Source of the DNA: Pseudomonas matsuisoli
GTDB lineage: Bacteria > Pseudomonadota > Gammaproteobacteria > Pseudomonadales > Pseudomonadaceae
Reading direction: 5' to 3'
Length of the DNA stretch: 64,000 nt
Assembly: GCF_014647635.1 (NCBI RefSeq)
Contig: NZ_BMPO01000002.1
Span: forward strand, 124,001 to 188,000
Each line of letters starts with the position of its first letter. The stretch's first letter is position 1. Of this stretch, positions 44,367 through 53,127 are shown piece by piece. The notes beneath the pieces were generated by a model. That model worked only from the letters and a program-made list of their open reading frames with translations, was not told the DNA's origin and ran no database searches. The position numbers and the translations under genes are program-made.

Positions 44367-45515
44367 ATGCAACCGATCCATTCGCATGAAGCGGACGCAC
44401 TCGCCCAGCATGCGGTAAAAGAGGCGACAGCCGTTTTCGTGCTTCCTAATCGCGAGAATGAGCCCGAGCACGAGCGTCAGACGCATGCAGCGCTCGCCGC
44501 TCGCCTCGCTGAGGCGCTTCGACTTCCCTATCGCGGCGTGTTCGATCCAACCGTTGGGCAGGAGCAGCCCTACATCGTTCCAAGTGGCACCGTTACGGGG
44601 CTGGATGCAGCCAAGGAACTTGGCGTAACGGATGTTCGCCATCTGTTCGGTGGTGTTGTGCCGGAGGCATTCATCTCGACCAAGGCGATCGTTCACCCGT
44701 TGGTCTCGGCAGACGCAAAGGCGCCTGCCATGTGGAGCCACGTCCTGGGTGCTGCGCTGGCCGATTCGACGCTACGAGGCTTCACCGCGTTTTCCATGGA
44801 CGATGCCAGGGACGCAATAGAACGAGTGCTCGAGTTGGGCTCAGCGCGCCTGAAGCCTGTACGTGCGACCGCGGGACGAGGTCAGAAGCAAATTCACGAT
44901 CCGGCCGAGGTGAACCATGCCCTGGCAGCGATTGATTTGAACGAATTGGAACGCTACGGACTGGTCATTGAGGAACAGCTGGAGAACCTCACCACCTGGA
45001 GTGTGGGCCGGGTCCAAGTGGCCGAATGGGTCATCACCTATTACGGAACGCAGGAGCTCACCCAAGACGGTGCAGGCGAAGAGGTGTATGGCGGTTCCGC
45101 ACTGCACTTATGTGAAGGGGATTTCGACATGTTGCTCGCGTTGGACATGCCCGATGCGGCGCGCACCGCGATCGAACAGGCTCGGCATTTCGATACGCAA
45201 GTGCTGCGGCACTATCCCGGCATTCTGGCCTCCCGCCGCAATTACGACATTGCGCAAGGGATCGACAGCCGAGGTGATGTGCGATCTGGCGTGCTCGAGC
45301 AATCCTGGCGGATCGGAGGCGCAAGCGGCGCGGAAATCATAGCGTTGCAACGGTTCATCCGTGACCGAGAGAGCTGCATAAAGGCAAGAACGGTCGAGCG
45401 CTATGGCAAATGCTCAGTGCCCGAAGACGCCTGCGTTCTCTTTCAAGGGCACGACGAAAACCTTGGTCAAATCACAAAATATGTAGTGGTGGAGCGTTAT
45501 GACGGCACGCAGTGA
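44367..45515 (+). CDS. DUF3182 family protein
   Basis: A 382-residue protein matching, by recall, the DUF3182 family of uncharacterised proteobacterial proteins. Seen: SMDDARDAIERVLELGSARLKPVRATAGRGQKQI, ELERYGLVIEEQLENL and GEEVYGGSALHLCEGDFD. The layout (a phosphate-loop-like AGRGQ and a glutamate-rich region) recalls ATP-grasp enzymes, but I cannot prove it. GGAGG lies seven bases before the ATG. It overlaps the next gene, an alpha/beta hydrolase, by 17 bases, so the two are tightly linked. Confidence 0.75.
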   Translation: MQPIHSHEADALAQHAVKEATAVFVLPNRENEPEHERQTHAALAARLAEALRLPYRGVFDPTVGQEQPYIVPSGTVTGLDAAKELGVTDVRHLFGGVVPEAFISTKAIVHPLVSADAKAPAMWSHVLGAALADSTLRGFTAFSMDDARDAIERVLELGSARLKPVRATAGRGQKQIHDPAEVNHALAAIDLNELERYGLVIEEQLENLTTWSVGRVQVAEWVITYYGTQELTQDGAGEEVYGGSALHLCEGDFDMLLALDMPDAARTAIEQARHFDTQVLRHYPGILASRRNYDIAQGIDSRGDVRSGVLEQSWRIGGASGAEIIALQRFIRDRESCIKARTVERYGKCSVPEDACVLFQGHDENLGQITKYVVVERYDGTQ

Positions 45516-46263
45516 GGGCGTTGCAATCCGCGTCGATGATGAAAACATTGCCGGCACGCTGCTGGCACCCAGCTCCAAAATGCCAGGCGTCCTGTTCGTT
45601 CACGGATGGGGGGGCAGCCAACAACGGGACATTGCCCGCGCCAAGGGCCTGGCCGGTCTTGGCTGCATCTGCCTGACGTTCGACATGCGTGGGCATGAAG
45701 GCACCGTCGAGCAGCAGCTACAAGTGACACGTGAGGACAATCTCAGGGACCTTATCGCTGCGTACGACCTGCTTGCCAGTCAGCCCGCAATCGATCCGGA
45801 TGCAATCGCTGTAGTCGGTACGAGTTACGGCGGTTACCTTGCGGCAATCCTGACGACGATGAGGAAAGTGAAATGGCTCGCGCTACGCGTGCCTGCCCTG
45901 TACCGCGATGCGGAATGGGGCATTCCCAAGCGTTCGCTCGATCGCACGGACCTTTCGGTGTATCGCAGCCAGTTCGTGCCCTCGGGCGAAAACCGCGCAT
46001 TGGCCGCATGCATGGAGTTCACGGGTGACGTGCTGATCGTCGAGTCGGAGCACGACGACTTCGTGCCGCACTCCACGATCATGAGCTACCGCGCGGCATT
46101 TCAGAACACGCACTCGCTGGCCCATAGGATCATCGACGGTGCGGACCACGCGTTGAGCAGCGAAGGCTGCCAGGAAAATTACACGAAGCTCTTGGTGGAC
46201 TGGGCGACGGAAATGGTGATCGGCTCGCGTATTGGGTCGGCGTATCCTCAGTTGAATCGATAG
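45499..46263 (+). CDS. Alpha/beta hydrolase (dienelactone-hydrolase-like)
   Basis: A 254-residue hydrolase. The oxyanion loop FVHGWGGSQ is followed by the nucleophile elbow GTSYGGYLA (Ser in GxSxG), the acid Asp in VESEHDDFVP, and the catalytic His in IDGADHALS. No signal peptide, so cytoplasmic. It overlaps the DUF3182 gene by 17 bases and probably acts in the same process. Substrate unknown. Confidence 0.85.
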   Translation: MTARSEGVAIRVDDENIAGTLLAPSSKMPGVLFVHGWGGSQQRDIARAKGLAGLGCICLTFDMRGHEGTVEQQLQVTREDNLRDLIAAYDLLASQPAIDPDAIAVVGTSYGGYLAAILTTMRKVKWLALRVPALYRDAEWGIPKRSLDRTDLSVYRSQFVPSGENRALAACMEFTGDVLIVESEHDDFVPHSTIMSYRAAFQNTHSLAHRIIDGADHALSSEGCQENYTKLLVDWATEMVIGSRIGSAYPQLNR

Positions 46264-46453
46264 CGCCTACCAAACGGCGATACGTGGTCGCTGAGCCCTG
46301 TTTGATCGCCGGGCCTGATCTAGGCGCCAGACGCGCCCGTGGTCGGTCGTGCACGGCGGGCGCAGACGGCGGTCTCAGGGAGCTCTGGTTCATAGCCGTC
46401 GATCGCTTCCGTTTGCCAGAGGCGGGTATGGCTGATATCTGTACGCATGAACA

Positions 46454-48106
46454 GTGTCCAAACCGAACCTTCAAGCCGTGTCTCCCGCCTCCGTCGATCA
46501 TCCTTTCTATTACCTGCTGAATTTCCAGAGCGTACTTGCGTGGGTGCACGAACGCCACGGCGATCTGTTGCTCGATGACGAAAGACGCCAGATCGAGGCG
46601 TTCGGGGGCTTGCCGGAAACCGCGCAGGCGCTGCTGGTGCGCATGATCATGCGCAAGGGCGAGACTTTTCGTTGTGCAAAATTGCATTACCCCGAAATCG
46701 GCGATTGCCGTGCTGCCATGGCGTGTCTGGCCCAAGAAGGCTGGGTAGAGCAGGGCTTTGCCATCGACGTGACGGCGCTGTTTGCGCTATGCACCCGACA
46801 TGAGCTCGCGGCAATCTTTGGCAGTAGTCGAGGGCTGCGCAAGGAGGAATGGTTACAGTCCATTCTCGAAACCGAACCTGAACCGCGTCCCTTCGAAGGC
46901 TGGCACGCGGACGATGAGCTGTTCCGGCTAAGCTGCAGGCCGCTGTGCGAGCGGTTGCGCCTGATGTTTTTCGGCAACCTCCGGCAAACCTGGTCTGACT
47001 TTGTCCTGGCTGACTTGGGTATTTACCGATACGAGCAGATCGCGTTGGATGCGGGGTCGCGCGGTTTTCGTACCCGCGACGACATCGATGCCTATCTCCG
47101 CATCCAGGCCTGTCGCGACCGTTTCGACGCCGGCGAGCCCGTTGAAGCACTGCTGGATGCGCTGCCCGCCACGTCCGACTGCGTCTGGCTCGATAGCCGT
47201 CGCGCGCGATTGCTATTCCTTATGGGTCAGCAATGCGAGCGCACCGGTGAACTGCCGTTGGCGGAAGTGCTTTACAAGGACTGCTCGCATGTCGGCGCGC
47301 GTAGTCGTTGGCTTCGGGTGCTCGAACGGCTCGAACGCTATGGCGAAGCACTAACGCTGGCCGAAGAGATGATGCAAACGCCGCGGGATGAAGCCGAGGT
47401 GCAGCATTTGCACCGTATCGTGCCTCGTCTCAAGCGCAAATTGGGGTATCCCCAGGCGCGCAAAGCGGTGCCCTTGCAGTACGAGCGTCTGGATCTATCC
47501 CTTGACCCTTTGGGTCTCTCGGTCGAGCAGTGTGTGAGCTTGCACCTGAGCCAGATCGAGGCGCCGGTTTTCTACGTGGAGAACCAGCTCATCAACGCCT
47601 TGTTCGGGCTGCTGTGTTGGGATGCGATTTTCGCGCCGGTGCCCGGCGCGTTCTTTCACCCGTTCCATGCTGGGCCGGTAGATCTATACGACCCCGCGTT
47701 TCGCTCGCGCCGCTCTGCACTCTTTCAAATGTGCTTCGCGACCCTCGGCGATGGAACGTACCGCGATCGCATATTGAATTGTTATCGGCTCAAGCAAGGC
47801 ATTCTCTCGCCGTTCGTGCATTGGGGCGGTGTCGATGAAGCACTGCTAGAGCTCGCCCTGGACTGCATGCCCGCCGCGCACTTGCGGCATTGGTTTGAAC
47901 GACTGCTGCGAGACGTCAAGGCGAACCGTACGGGTATGCCCGATCTGGTGCAGTTCTGGCCACAGGAGCGTCGCTATCGGATGATCGAAGTCAAGGGGCC
48001 GGGGGATCGTCTGCAAGACAACCAACTGCGTTGGCTGGCTTTTTGCGCCGAACACGAGATGCCGGTAACGGTTTGCTATGTGCAATGGCGTGAGGCGATC
48101 GCTTGA
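46454..48106 (+). CDS. FAN1-type structure-specific nuclease (VRR-NUC domain)
   Basis: A 550-residue protein related to FAN1, which repairs DNA interstrand cross-links by 5'-flap cleavage. The PD-(D/E)XK VRR-NUC domain is at the C-terminus: TGMPDLVQFW, then RYRMIEVKGPGDRLQDNQLRWLAF, with Asp, Glu and Lys of the active site. Upstream lies the SAP-like/TPR-like part (for example YLLNFQSVLAWVHERHGDLL and CERTGELPLAEVLYKDC). The start is a GTG with a weak ribosome site. The stop overlaps the next helicase start (TTGA), so the two proteins are coupled, suggesting a joint repair job. Confidence 0.88.
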   Translation: MSKPNLQAVSPASVDHPFYYLLNFQSVLAWVHERHGDLLLDDERRQIEAFGGLPETAQALLVRMIMRKGETFRCAKLHYPEIGDCRAAMACLAQEGWVEQGFAIDVTALFALCTRHELAAIFGSSRGLRKEEWLQSILETEPEPRPFEGWHADDELFRLSCRPLCERLRLMFFGNLRQTWSDFVLADLGIYRYEQIALDAGSRGFRTRDDIDAYLRIQACRDRFDAGEPVEALLDALPATSDCVWLDSRRARLLFLMGQQCERTGELPLAEVLYKDCSHVGARSRWLRVLERLERYGEALTLAEEMMQTPRDEAEVQHLHRIVPRLKRKLGYPQARKAVPLQYERLDLSLDPLGLSVEQCVSLHLSQIEAPVFYVENQLINALFGLLCWDAIFAPVPGAFFHPFHAGPVDLYDPAFRSRRSALFQMCFATLGDGTYRDRILNCYRLKQGILSPFVHWGGVDEALLELALDCMPAAHLRHWFERLLRDVKANRTGMPDLVQFWPQERRYRMIEVKGPGDRLQDNQLRWLAFCAEHEMPVTVCYVQWREAIA

Positions 48107-50406
48107 GCTATCGCATTCCCGTTCGTGAGTTGTGCGAATTCGGCGCCAAGACCGGCGATCTCGACCTTCGCTTCACGCCAGCGCCCACGGCCTTGGAAGG
48201 TATTGCGGGGCACCAGGTCGTCGCATCGCGGCGGGGGCCCAAATACGAGCCTGAAGTGGCGTTGGAGGAGTCGTTGGGAGCGCTGACGGTGCGCGGACGT
48301 GCCGACGGGTACGACCCCGCGGCCAATCGGCTAGAGGAAGTGAAGACTCATCGTGGCGACTTGGCGCGAATGCCGGATAACCAGCGCCAGCTGCACTGGG
48401 CGCAACTGCTCACCTACGGCGCGATGCTATGCAGGACCCGCGCACTGGCCGCCATCGACCTGCGCCTGGTGTATTTCGACATAGGCACAGGCCAGGAGAC
48501 CCATTTTGACCGTCATTGCACCGCCGATGAGCTAAGAACAACCTTTACCGGGCTCTGCGAGCGTTTCGTGGTCTGGGCGGAGCAGGAGCTACTTCACCGC
48601 CAGCAGCGCGATGCCGGCTTAGCATCCTTGTCGTTCCCCCATACCAATTTTCGCGCGGGCCAACGCGAATTGGCGGAGGCGGTCTTCAAGGCGGCAAGCG
48701 TGGGCTGTTGCCTGATGGTCGAAGCGCCCACGGGCATCGGCAAGACCTTGGGGACTGTGTTTCCCCAGCTCAAGGCATTGGCCAACAAAGGGTTGGATCG
48801 CCTGTTCTTTCTTGCGGCGAAGACCCCTGGGCGGCGCTTGGCTCTGGACGCGCTAGCCCAGCTGCGTACCGATGACGCTTTTCCTCTGCGCGTGCTCGAA
48901 CTCACGTCGCGCGACAAAAGCTGTGAACACCCCGACTTGGCGTGTCACGGGGACGCCTGCCCATTGGCGCGTGGCTTTTACGACCGATTACCGCAGGCCC
49001 GGCAGGCGGCTGTCGATCACCGCTGGTTGGATCGCCGTGCCGTCCGTGAGATCGCCCTTCGGCACCAGGTTTGCCCGTATTACCTGGGACAGGAGTTGGC
49101 CCGGTGGTCGGATGTAGTCGTTGGCGACTACAACTATTACTTCGATCTGGGCGCCATGCTATTCGGCCTGGCGACGACGAACGCGTGGCAGACTTTGGTG
49201 TTAGTGGACGAAGCGCACAATCTGGTTGATCGCGGGCGGGGTATGTACAGCGCGGCGTTGAGTCAGCACGCACTGGATGCCGCGGTTCAGGAAGCGCCGA
49301 ATGCCGCTATCAAGCGCGCCTTGGGGCGCGTCGCACGCCAATGGAAGACCCTGTGTAAAGCGCAGGACGCGGATTATCACAGTTACCCTGAGCCTCCTGA
49401 AAAGCTTTTGCTTGCGCTGCAGCACGCCAGTCGGGTCATCACTGACTACCTCGTGGAATTACCAGGTCCACTGCCGGAAAAGGTGCAACAGTTTCATTTC
49501 GATGCCTTGCATTTCTCTCGCATTGCGGAGCTATTCGGCGAGCACTTCCTCTTCGATATCGAGAAGCGCCGGGTTGCGCGCAGCGAGCATGCGACGCTGT
49601 GTTTGCGAAATCTGTCACCCGCCACTTTTCTGGGGCCGCGTTTCGCGTACAGCCACAGCAGTGTGCTCTTTTCAGCGACGTTGAGTCCCTCGCGTTACTA
49701 CCAGGATCTACTCGGCCTGCCAGCGGGTACGCCCTGGCGGGACGTCGTTTCCCCCTTCAGTGCCGAGCAATTGAAGGTACGACTGGTCGCCGATGTGTCG
49801 ACGCGCTTTCAGCACCGCGCGGCGTCCAGTGCGCCTATCGCATCGATCATCGCCGCGCAGTACGGGGCGAGGCCGGGCAACTACCTGGCGTTCTTCTCAA
49901 GCTATGACTATCTGGAGCAGGTGGCGGAAAATCTTTCGCGGCATTTTCCCGATCTGCCGATATGGCGTCAGTCGCGACGGATGCAGGAAGCGGAACGTGA
50001 GGCGTTTCTTGCGCGCTTTACCGCTGAGGGTCGAGGTGTCGGCTTCGCCGTCCTCGGCGGCGCTTTCGGCGAAGGGGTGGATCTGCCGGGCGACCGTTTG
50101 ATCGGCGCCTTTATCGCCACGCTCGGTCTACCGCCGTACAACCCTGTAAATGAACAAATGCGCGAACGCCTGCAGCGGATGTTCGGGGCGGGATATGAAT
50201 ACGCGTACCTTTATCCTGGCTTGCAGAAAGTCGTACAGGCCGCTGGGCGCGTGGTCCGCACGTTGGATGATACCGGCACGGTGGTGCTCATCGACGACCG
50301 TTTCACCCAGCGGCAGGTGCGCGAACTACTCCCTCGCTGGTGGCCCGCTGCGGTAACCATTGCGTCGCCGAAAGCGGTTAGCGCGCCCGTCTTCCAATTG
50401 ACCTAG
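48103..50406 (+). CDS. DinG/XPD-like helicase with N-terminal PD-(D/E)XK nuclease-like domain
   Basis: A 767-residue superfamily 2 iron-sulfur helicase. Residues about 50-160 look like a PD-(D/E)XK nuclease of the Cas4/RecB type: RGRADGYDPAANRLEEVKTH and QLHWAQLLTYGAMLC. The helicase part follows: Walker A EAPTGIGKTLG, cysteines of an XPD-type 4Fe-4S site (SCEHPDLACHGDACPL and later VCPYYL), DEAH box VLVDEAHNL, and motif VI QAAGRVVRT. The start is a TTG overlapping the FAN1 stop, with GAGG seven bases upstream. Probably unwinds damaged DNA together with the FAN1-type nuclease. Confidence 0.85.
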   Translation: MSYRIPVRELCEFGAKTGDLDLRFTPAPTALEGIAGHQVVASRRGPKYEPEVALEESLGALTVRGRADGYDPAANRLEEVKTHRGDLARMPDNQRQLHWAQLLTYGAMLCRTRALAAIDLRLVYFDIGTGQETHFDRHCTADELRTTFTGLCERFVVWAEQELLHRQQRDAGLASLSFPHTNFRAGQRELAEAVFKAASVGCCLMVEAPTGIGKTLGTVFPQLKALANKGLDRLFFLAAKTPGRRLALDALAQLRTDDAFPLRVLELTSRDKSCEHPDLACHGDACPLARGFYDRLPQARQAAVDHRWLDRRAVREIALRHQVCPYYLGQELARWSDVVVGDYNYYFDLGAMLFGLATTNAWQTLVLVDEAHNLVDRGRGMYSAALSQHALDAAVQEAPNAAIKRALGRVARQWKTLCKAQDADYHSYPEPPEKLLLALQHASRVITDYLVELPGPLPEKVQQFHFDALHFSRIAELFGEHFLFDIEKRRVARSEHATLCLRNLSPATFLGPRFAYSHSSVLFSATLSPSRYYQDLLGLPAGTPWRDVVSPFSAEQLKVRLVADVSTRFQHRAASSAPIASIIAAQYGARPGNYLAFFSSYDYLEQVAENLSRHFPDLPIWRQSRRMQEAEREAFLARFTAEGRGVGFAVLGGAFGEGVDLPGDRLIGAFIATLGLPPYNPVNEQMRERLQRMFGAGYEYAYLYPGLQKVVQAAGRVVRTLDDTGTVVLIDDRFTQRQVRELLPRWWPAAVTIASPKAVSAPVFQLT

Positions 50407-50421
50407 GCAAAGGGTTTGGTC

Positions 50422-50467
50422 TTGCCTTAGAGCCTGTTCGAAGGATCGCGAACAGGCTCTAAGGCAA
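50422..50467. terminator. 19-bp perfect inverted repeat serving two convergent genes
   Basis: The stem 50422-50440 pairs without mismatch with 50449-50467 across an eight-base loop. It follows the helicase stop by 15 bases and contains the last codons and stop of the convergent kinase gene, so it can act as a two-way terminator. There is no long T-run. Confidence 0.7.
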
Positions 50468-51767
50468 ACGACCGCAGCTGAGCCGCTGCATCTGAGAGCC
50501 GAGGGCGAGCGGCTACGTTTGCGTCAAGGCAGCGTTCTTTGAGATCGGCAAGCGGTTGCAGCGATGCGCGCGCTCGAGGCTCGACGTGTTCCAGTAGTTC
50601 TTCGAGCAAACAACCGAACGCGCGTGCCTCGATCCGTTGTAATGCGACGCCCTGGGAGCTAGCTGGATCGAAAAAGGACGCGGCGCCAAAGTCGCTGAGC
50701 AAGGCATGCCCTGTTGAGTCGACGAGAAGGTTATGCGCATACAGGTCGCCGTGAAGAATGCCGCGCGCGTGCAAATGCGCACCGGCGTCGGCAACGCCCT
50801 GGGCGACGGCCAGCGCACGGTCGGCGGTGAAGAGCGTGCCCGGCGAATAGACGTCACGGGTACAGCTGGCAAGCGAAGGCGGCCCCGCCAGTACGCCGTA
50901 GGCGGGATCGATCAGCTCCAGTAGCAGCGCATCCGGCTCGCTCTCGGCGCGCGTCAATGGGCCGGCTACGGGAACCAGGTTGGAATGATTGCCCGCGGCC
51001 AAGCAGGCAGCCATTTCGCTACCGGGCAAACCATCGCTGGTGACTTCACCCTTGAACGTCTTCACCGCCATTGCTGCGGTGGAAACATCTTCCTTATGCC
51101 AGATGGCGCGACGGATCACGCCCGATGCGCCCTGACCCAGAATGTCCCCGAACTCGATCCGGGATCGCTCGATTGCAGCAACAGCCGGTGTTTGTGGCGC
51201 ATGGCGTTCACTCAGCGGATTGCCGGCAAAGGCGAGCCATGCGAGCCGGGGCAGGGTCAGCAGCCAGTCCGGCAACTGTTCGAAGCGGTTCGCCGCGATA
51301 CGCAGCAGTTCGAGACGTTGCGCCTCAGCAAGGCCACTGGGGAGGTCGTCGAGTCGATTCCCGGCCAGCATCAGCTTTTGCAATCGAGGACGGCTACCCA
51401 GCGCGTCCGGCAATGTCGTAACGTCATTATCCGTCAGTATCAACCAGCGCAATGCCGAAGGCAGGGCGTGAGCGGGCACGTGCTGCACGCGACAGCTCTT
51501 GAAACCCACCATTTCCAGATTGGGGCAATCCCCGAGGGCTTCCGGCAATACGGTGAATGGGTTTCCGGAACAGAACACCACTCGCAGTTTGCGTAGCCGG
51601 GAAAGATCATGCGGCAACGACGTCAGATTGTTGTCGGAAAGATTCAGGACTTCGAGGGTATCGGCCAAGCCGAAGATGTCTTCTGGAAAATGATCGATGC
51701 CAACATTGAGATCCAGACGGGTGATGCCGGCGAGTTCGCCGCTACGTAGCTTTTCGAGGGTATGCAT
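50427..51767 (-). CDS. Leucine-rich-repeat protein kinase
   Basis: A 446-residue soluble protein. Residues about 15-185 hold seven or so leucine-rich repeats (for example LEVLNLSDNNLTSLPHDLSR and LQKLMLAGNRLDDLPSGLAE); residues about 204-435 form a Hanks-type kinase: glycine loop GQGASGVIRR, Lys236 in MAVKTFKG, catalytic HGDLYAHN (Asp341, Asn346), and SDFG (Asp359). All needed residues are present; the catalytic loop has HGD in place of HRD. No transmembrane segment. I chose the ATG at 51767; the frame upstream is not LRR. Isolated, with no phosphatase beside it. Target unknown. Confidence 0.88.
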   Translation of the reverse strand: MHTLEKLRSGELAGITRLDLNVGIDHFPEDIFGLADTLEVLNLSDNNLTSLPHDLSRLRKLRVVFCSGNPFTVLPEALGDCPNLEMVGFKSCRVQHVPAHALPSALRWLILTDNDVTTLPDALGSRPRLQKLMLAGNRLDDLPSGLAEAQRLELLRIAANRFEQLPDWLLTLPRLAWLAFAGNPLSERHAPQTPAVAAIERSRIEFGDILGQGASGVIRRAIWHKEDVSTAAMAVKTFKGEVTSDGLPGSEMAACLAAGNHSNLVPVAGPLTRAESEPDALLLELIDPAYGVLAGPPSLASCTRDVYSPGTLFTADRALAVAQGVADAGAHLHARGILHGDLYAHNLLVDSTGHALLSDFGAASFFDPASSQGVALQRIEARAFGCLLEELLEHVEPRARASLQPLADLKERCLDANVAARPRLSDAAAQLRSFALEPVRDPSNRL

Positions 51768-51778
51768 GAACCGTCCCG

Positions 51779-52813
51779 TTAATGTCGATTGAGGCGTCGA
51801 ACGTTGACGACATCCGTGGCCCGGGCCCGCAGCTGACCGCAACCTCCATCGATATCCTGACCGGCTGAATTGCGCACCTTGGTCAGGATGCCGCGGCTGT
51901 GGAGGTATCGCACCATTGCCACAATGCGCTCGCCAGCGGGGCGTTGATGGGCGTCGCCTTCCACACTGTTATAAGGAATCACGTTGAGTACGGCGTATTT
52001 GCCGGTGAGCAGGCGAAGAATGCCGTCGAGCTCTTCGTCGGAATCGTTTATGCCGTCGAGCAGGGTCCACTGATATTGGATGGGATAACCAATGTGGCGC
52101 GCGTAGGTTTCGCCAAGCTCGACGAGCTCGTCCGGCGTCAAACGAGGGGCGCGTGGCAGCAGCGTGCGGCGAACGTCGTTTATGCTGGAGTGCAATGAAA
52201 GCGCGAGCGCGGGCTTGACGCGTTCGCCAGGCAGCCGGTCGAACACACGAGGGTCGCCGACTGTGGAAAAGACGAGGTTGCGGTGGCCGATTCCGCCTTC
52301 GGTGCCCAACAACTGGATGGCTTCCAGCACGTTGTCCAGGTTATGCGCCGGTTCGCCCATTCCCATGAATACGACCTTCTTCACCGGACGAATGCGGCGT
52401 GCAAGAACGACCTGGGCGACGATTTCGGCACTGGTCACTTGGCGGAGCAGTCCGCTTTTTCCTGTCATGCAAAAGGTGCAGCCCACCGCGCAGCCGACCT
52501 GGCTGGAAACGCACAGGCCGCCGCGAGGTAGCAGGACGCTTTCCACCATTTGCCCGTCATGCAAATCGACCAACAGGCGAATGGATTCGTCTGCTGCAGG
52601 GTGCTGCGAACGAATGCGTGCCAGTGCGGCAAGCTCCGCTTCGACGGCAGGCAGCCCGTTGCGTACGCTTAGCGGCAGGAAATCCTGCGCCGCCCGATGC
52701 TTGGTACCTGTGTCCAGCGGCAGGCCGCGCAACCAGTCACGGTCGATTCTCCCGATATGAACGGGTTTGGCGCCGAGTTCGGCAAGACGGTCGTGCAGGT
52801 CGGAGATTCGCAT
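51779..52813 (-). CDS. RlmN/Cfr-like radical SAM RNA methyltransferase (paralogue)
   Basis: A 344-residue radical SAM protein of the RlmN/Cfr group, which methylates C2 or C8 of adenine in RNA. The cluster motif is CAVGCTFCMTG (CxxxCxxC), followed by KKVVFMGMGEPAHNLDNVL and the C-terminal NSAGQDIDGGCGQLRA, whose Cys is the methyl carrier in RlmN. The length and gene setting differ from canonical RlmN (which lies with ndk and the hisS/bamB block in pseudomonads), so I read it as a paralogue. Start at 52813. It is 11 bases upstream of the kinase gene on the same strand, probably one transcript. Confidence 0.85.
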   Translation of the reverse strand: MRISDLHDRLAELGAKPVHIGRIDRDWLRGLPLDTGTKHRAAQDFLPLSVRNGLPAVEAELAALARIRSQHPAADESIRLLVDLHDGQMVESVLLPRGGLCVSSQVGCAVGCTFCMTGKSGLLRQVTSAEIVAQVVLARRIRPVKKVVFMGMGEPAHNLDNVLEAIQLLGTEGGIGHRNLVFSTVGDPRVFDRLPGERVKPALALSLHSSINDVRRTLLPRAPRLTPDELVELGETYARHIGYPIQYQWTLLDGINDSDEELDGILRLLTGKYAVLNVIPYNSVEGDAHQRPAGERIVAMVRYLHSRGILTKVRNSAGQDIDGGCGQLRARATDVVNVRRLNRH

Positions 52814-53127
52814 GGGGCGCGGATCGTACCACCTGGCGCGGTGCGGAAACAGTTGCCCGAGGCACCCGCAAGCGTCTGTTCGGGGCCGTTCGATCGGGCC
52901 CTTTTGCCGCTCGTGCGATGCGTCGTGGAAGGGGGCCGCCAGGTAGGGAACGGCGTGTTCTCCATCGGCCCTTTCGGCCGGGCTACCGAAGCCGCTAGCA
53001 TGGGCGGGTTACAAGCACTCATCCGGCAACTGATGGCGGCCTCGAATAACGCATCGTTCGTGGCTTCTCCGCTACCAGGCCCAGGCAGGACGCCGCTGAT
53101 TTTTCAATCACCCATCAGGAGGTTTTC
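52814..53127. other. Intergenic region before the aldehyde dehydrogenase
   Basis: 314 bases, no gene supported. GGGGCC-N8-GGGCCC-TTTT at about 52882-52904 is a terminator-like fold on the plus strand, lying upstream of the dehydrogenase promoter. Confidence 0.4.

Noticed and set aside
51779-52813. Naming the radical SAM gene rlmN
   Set aside because: Gene context and length differ from the canonical rlmN locus, so I call it a paralogue.
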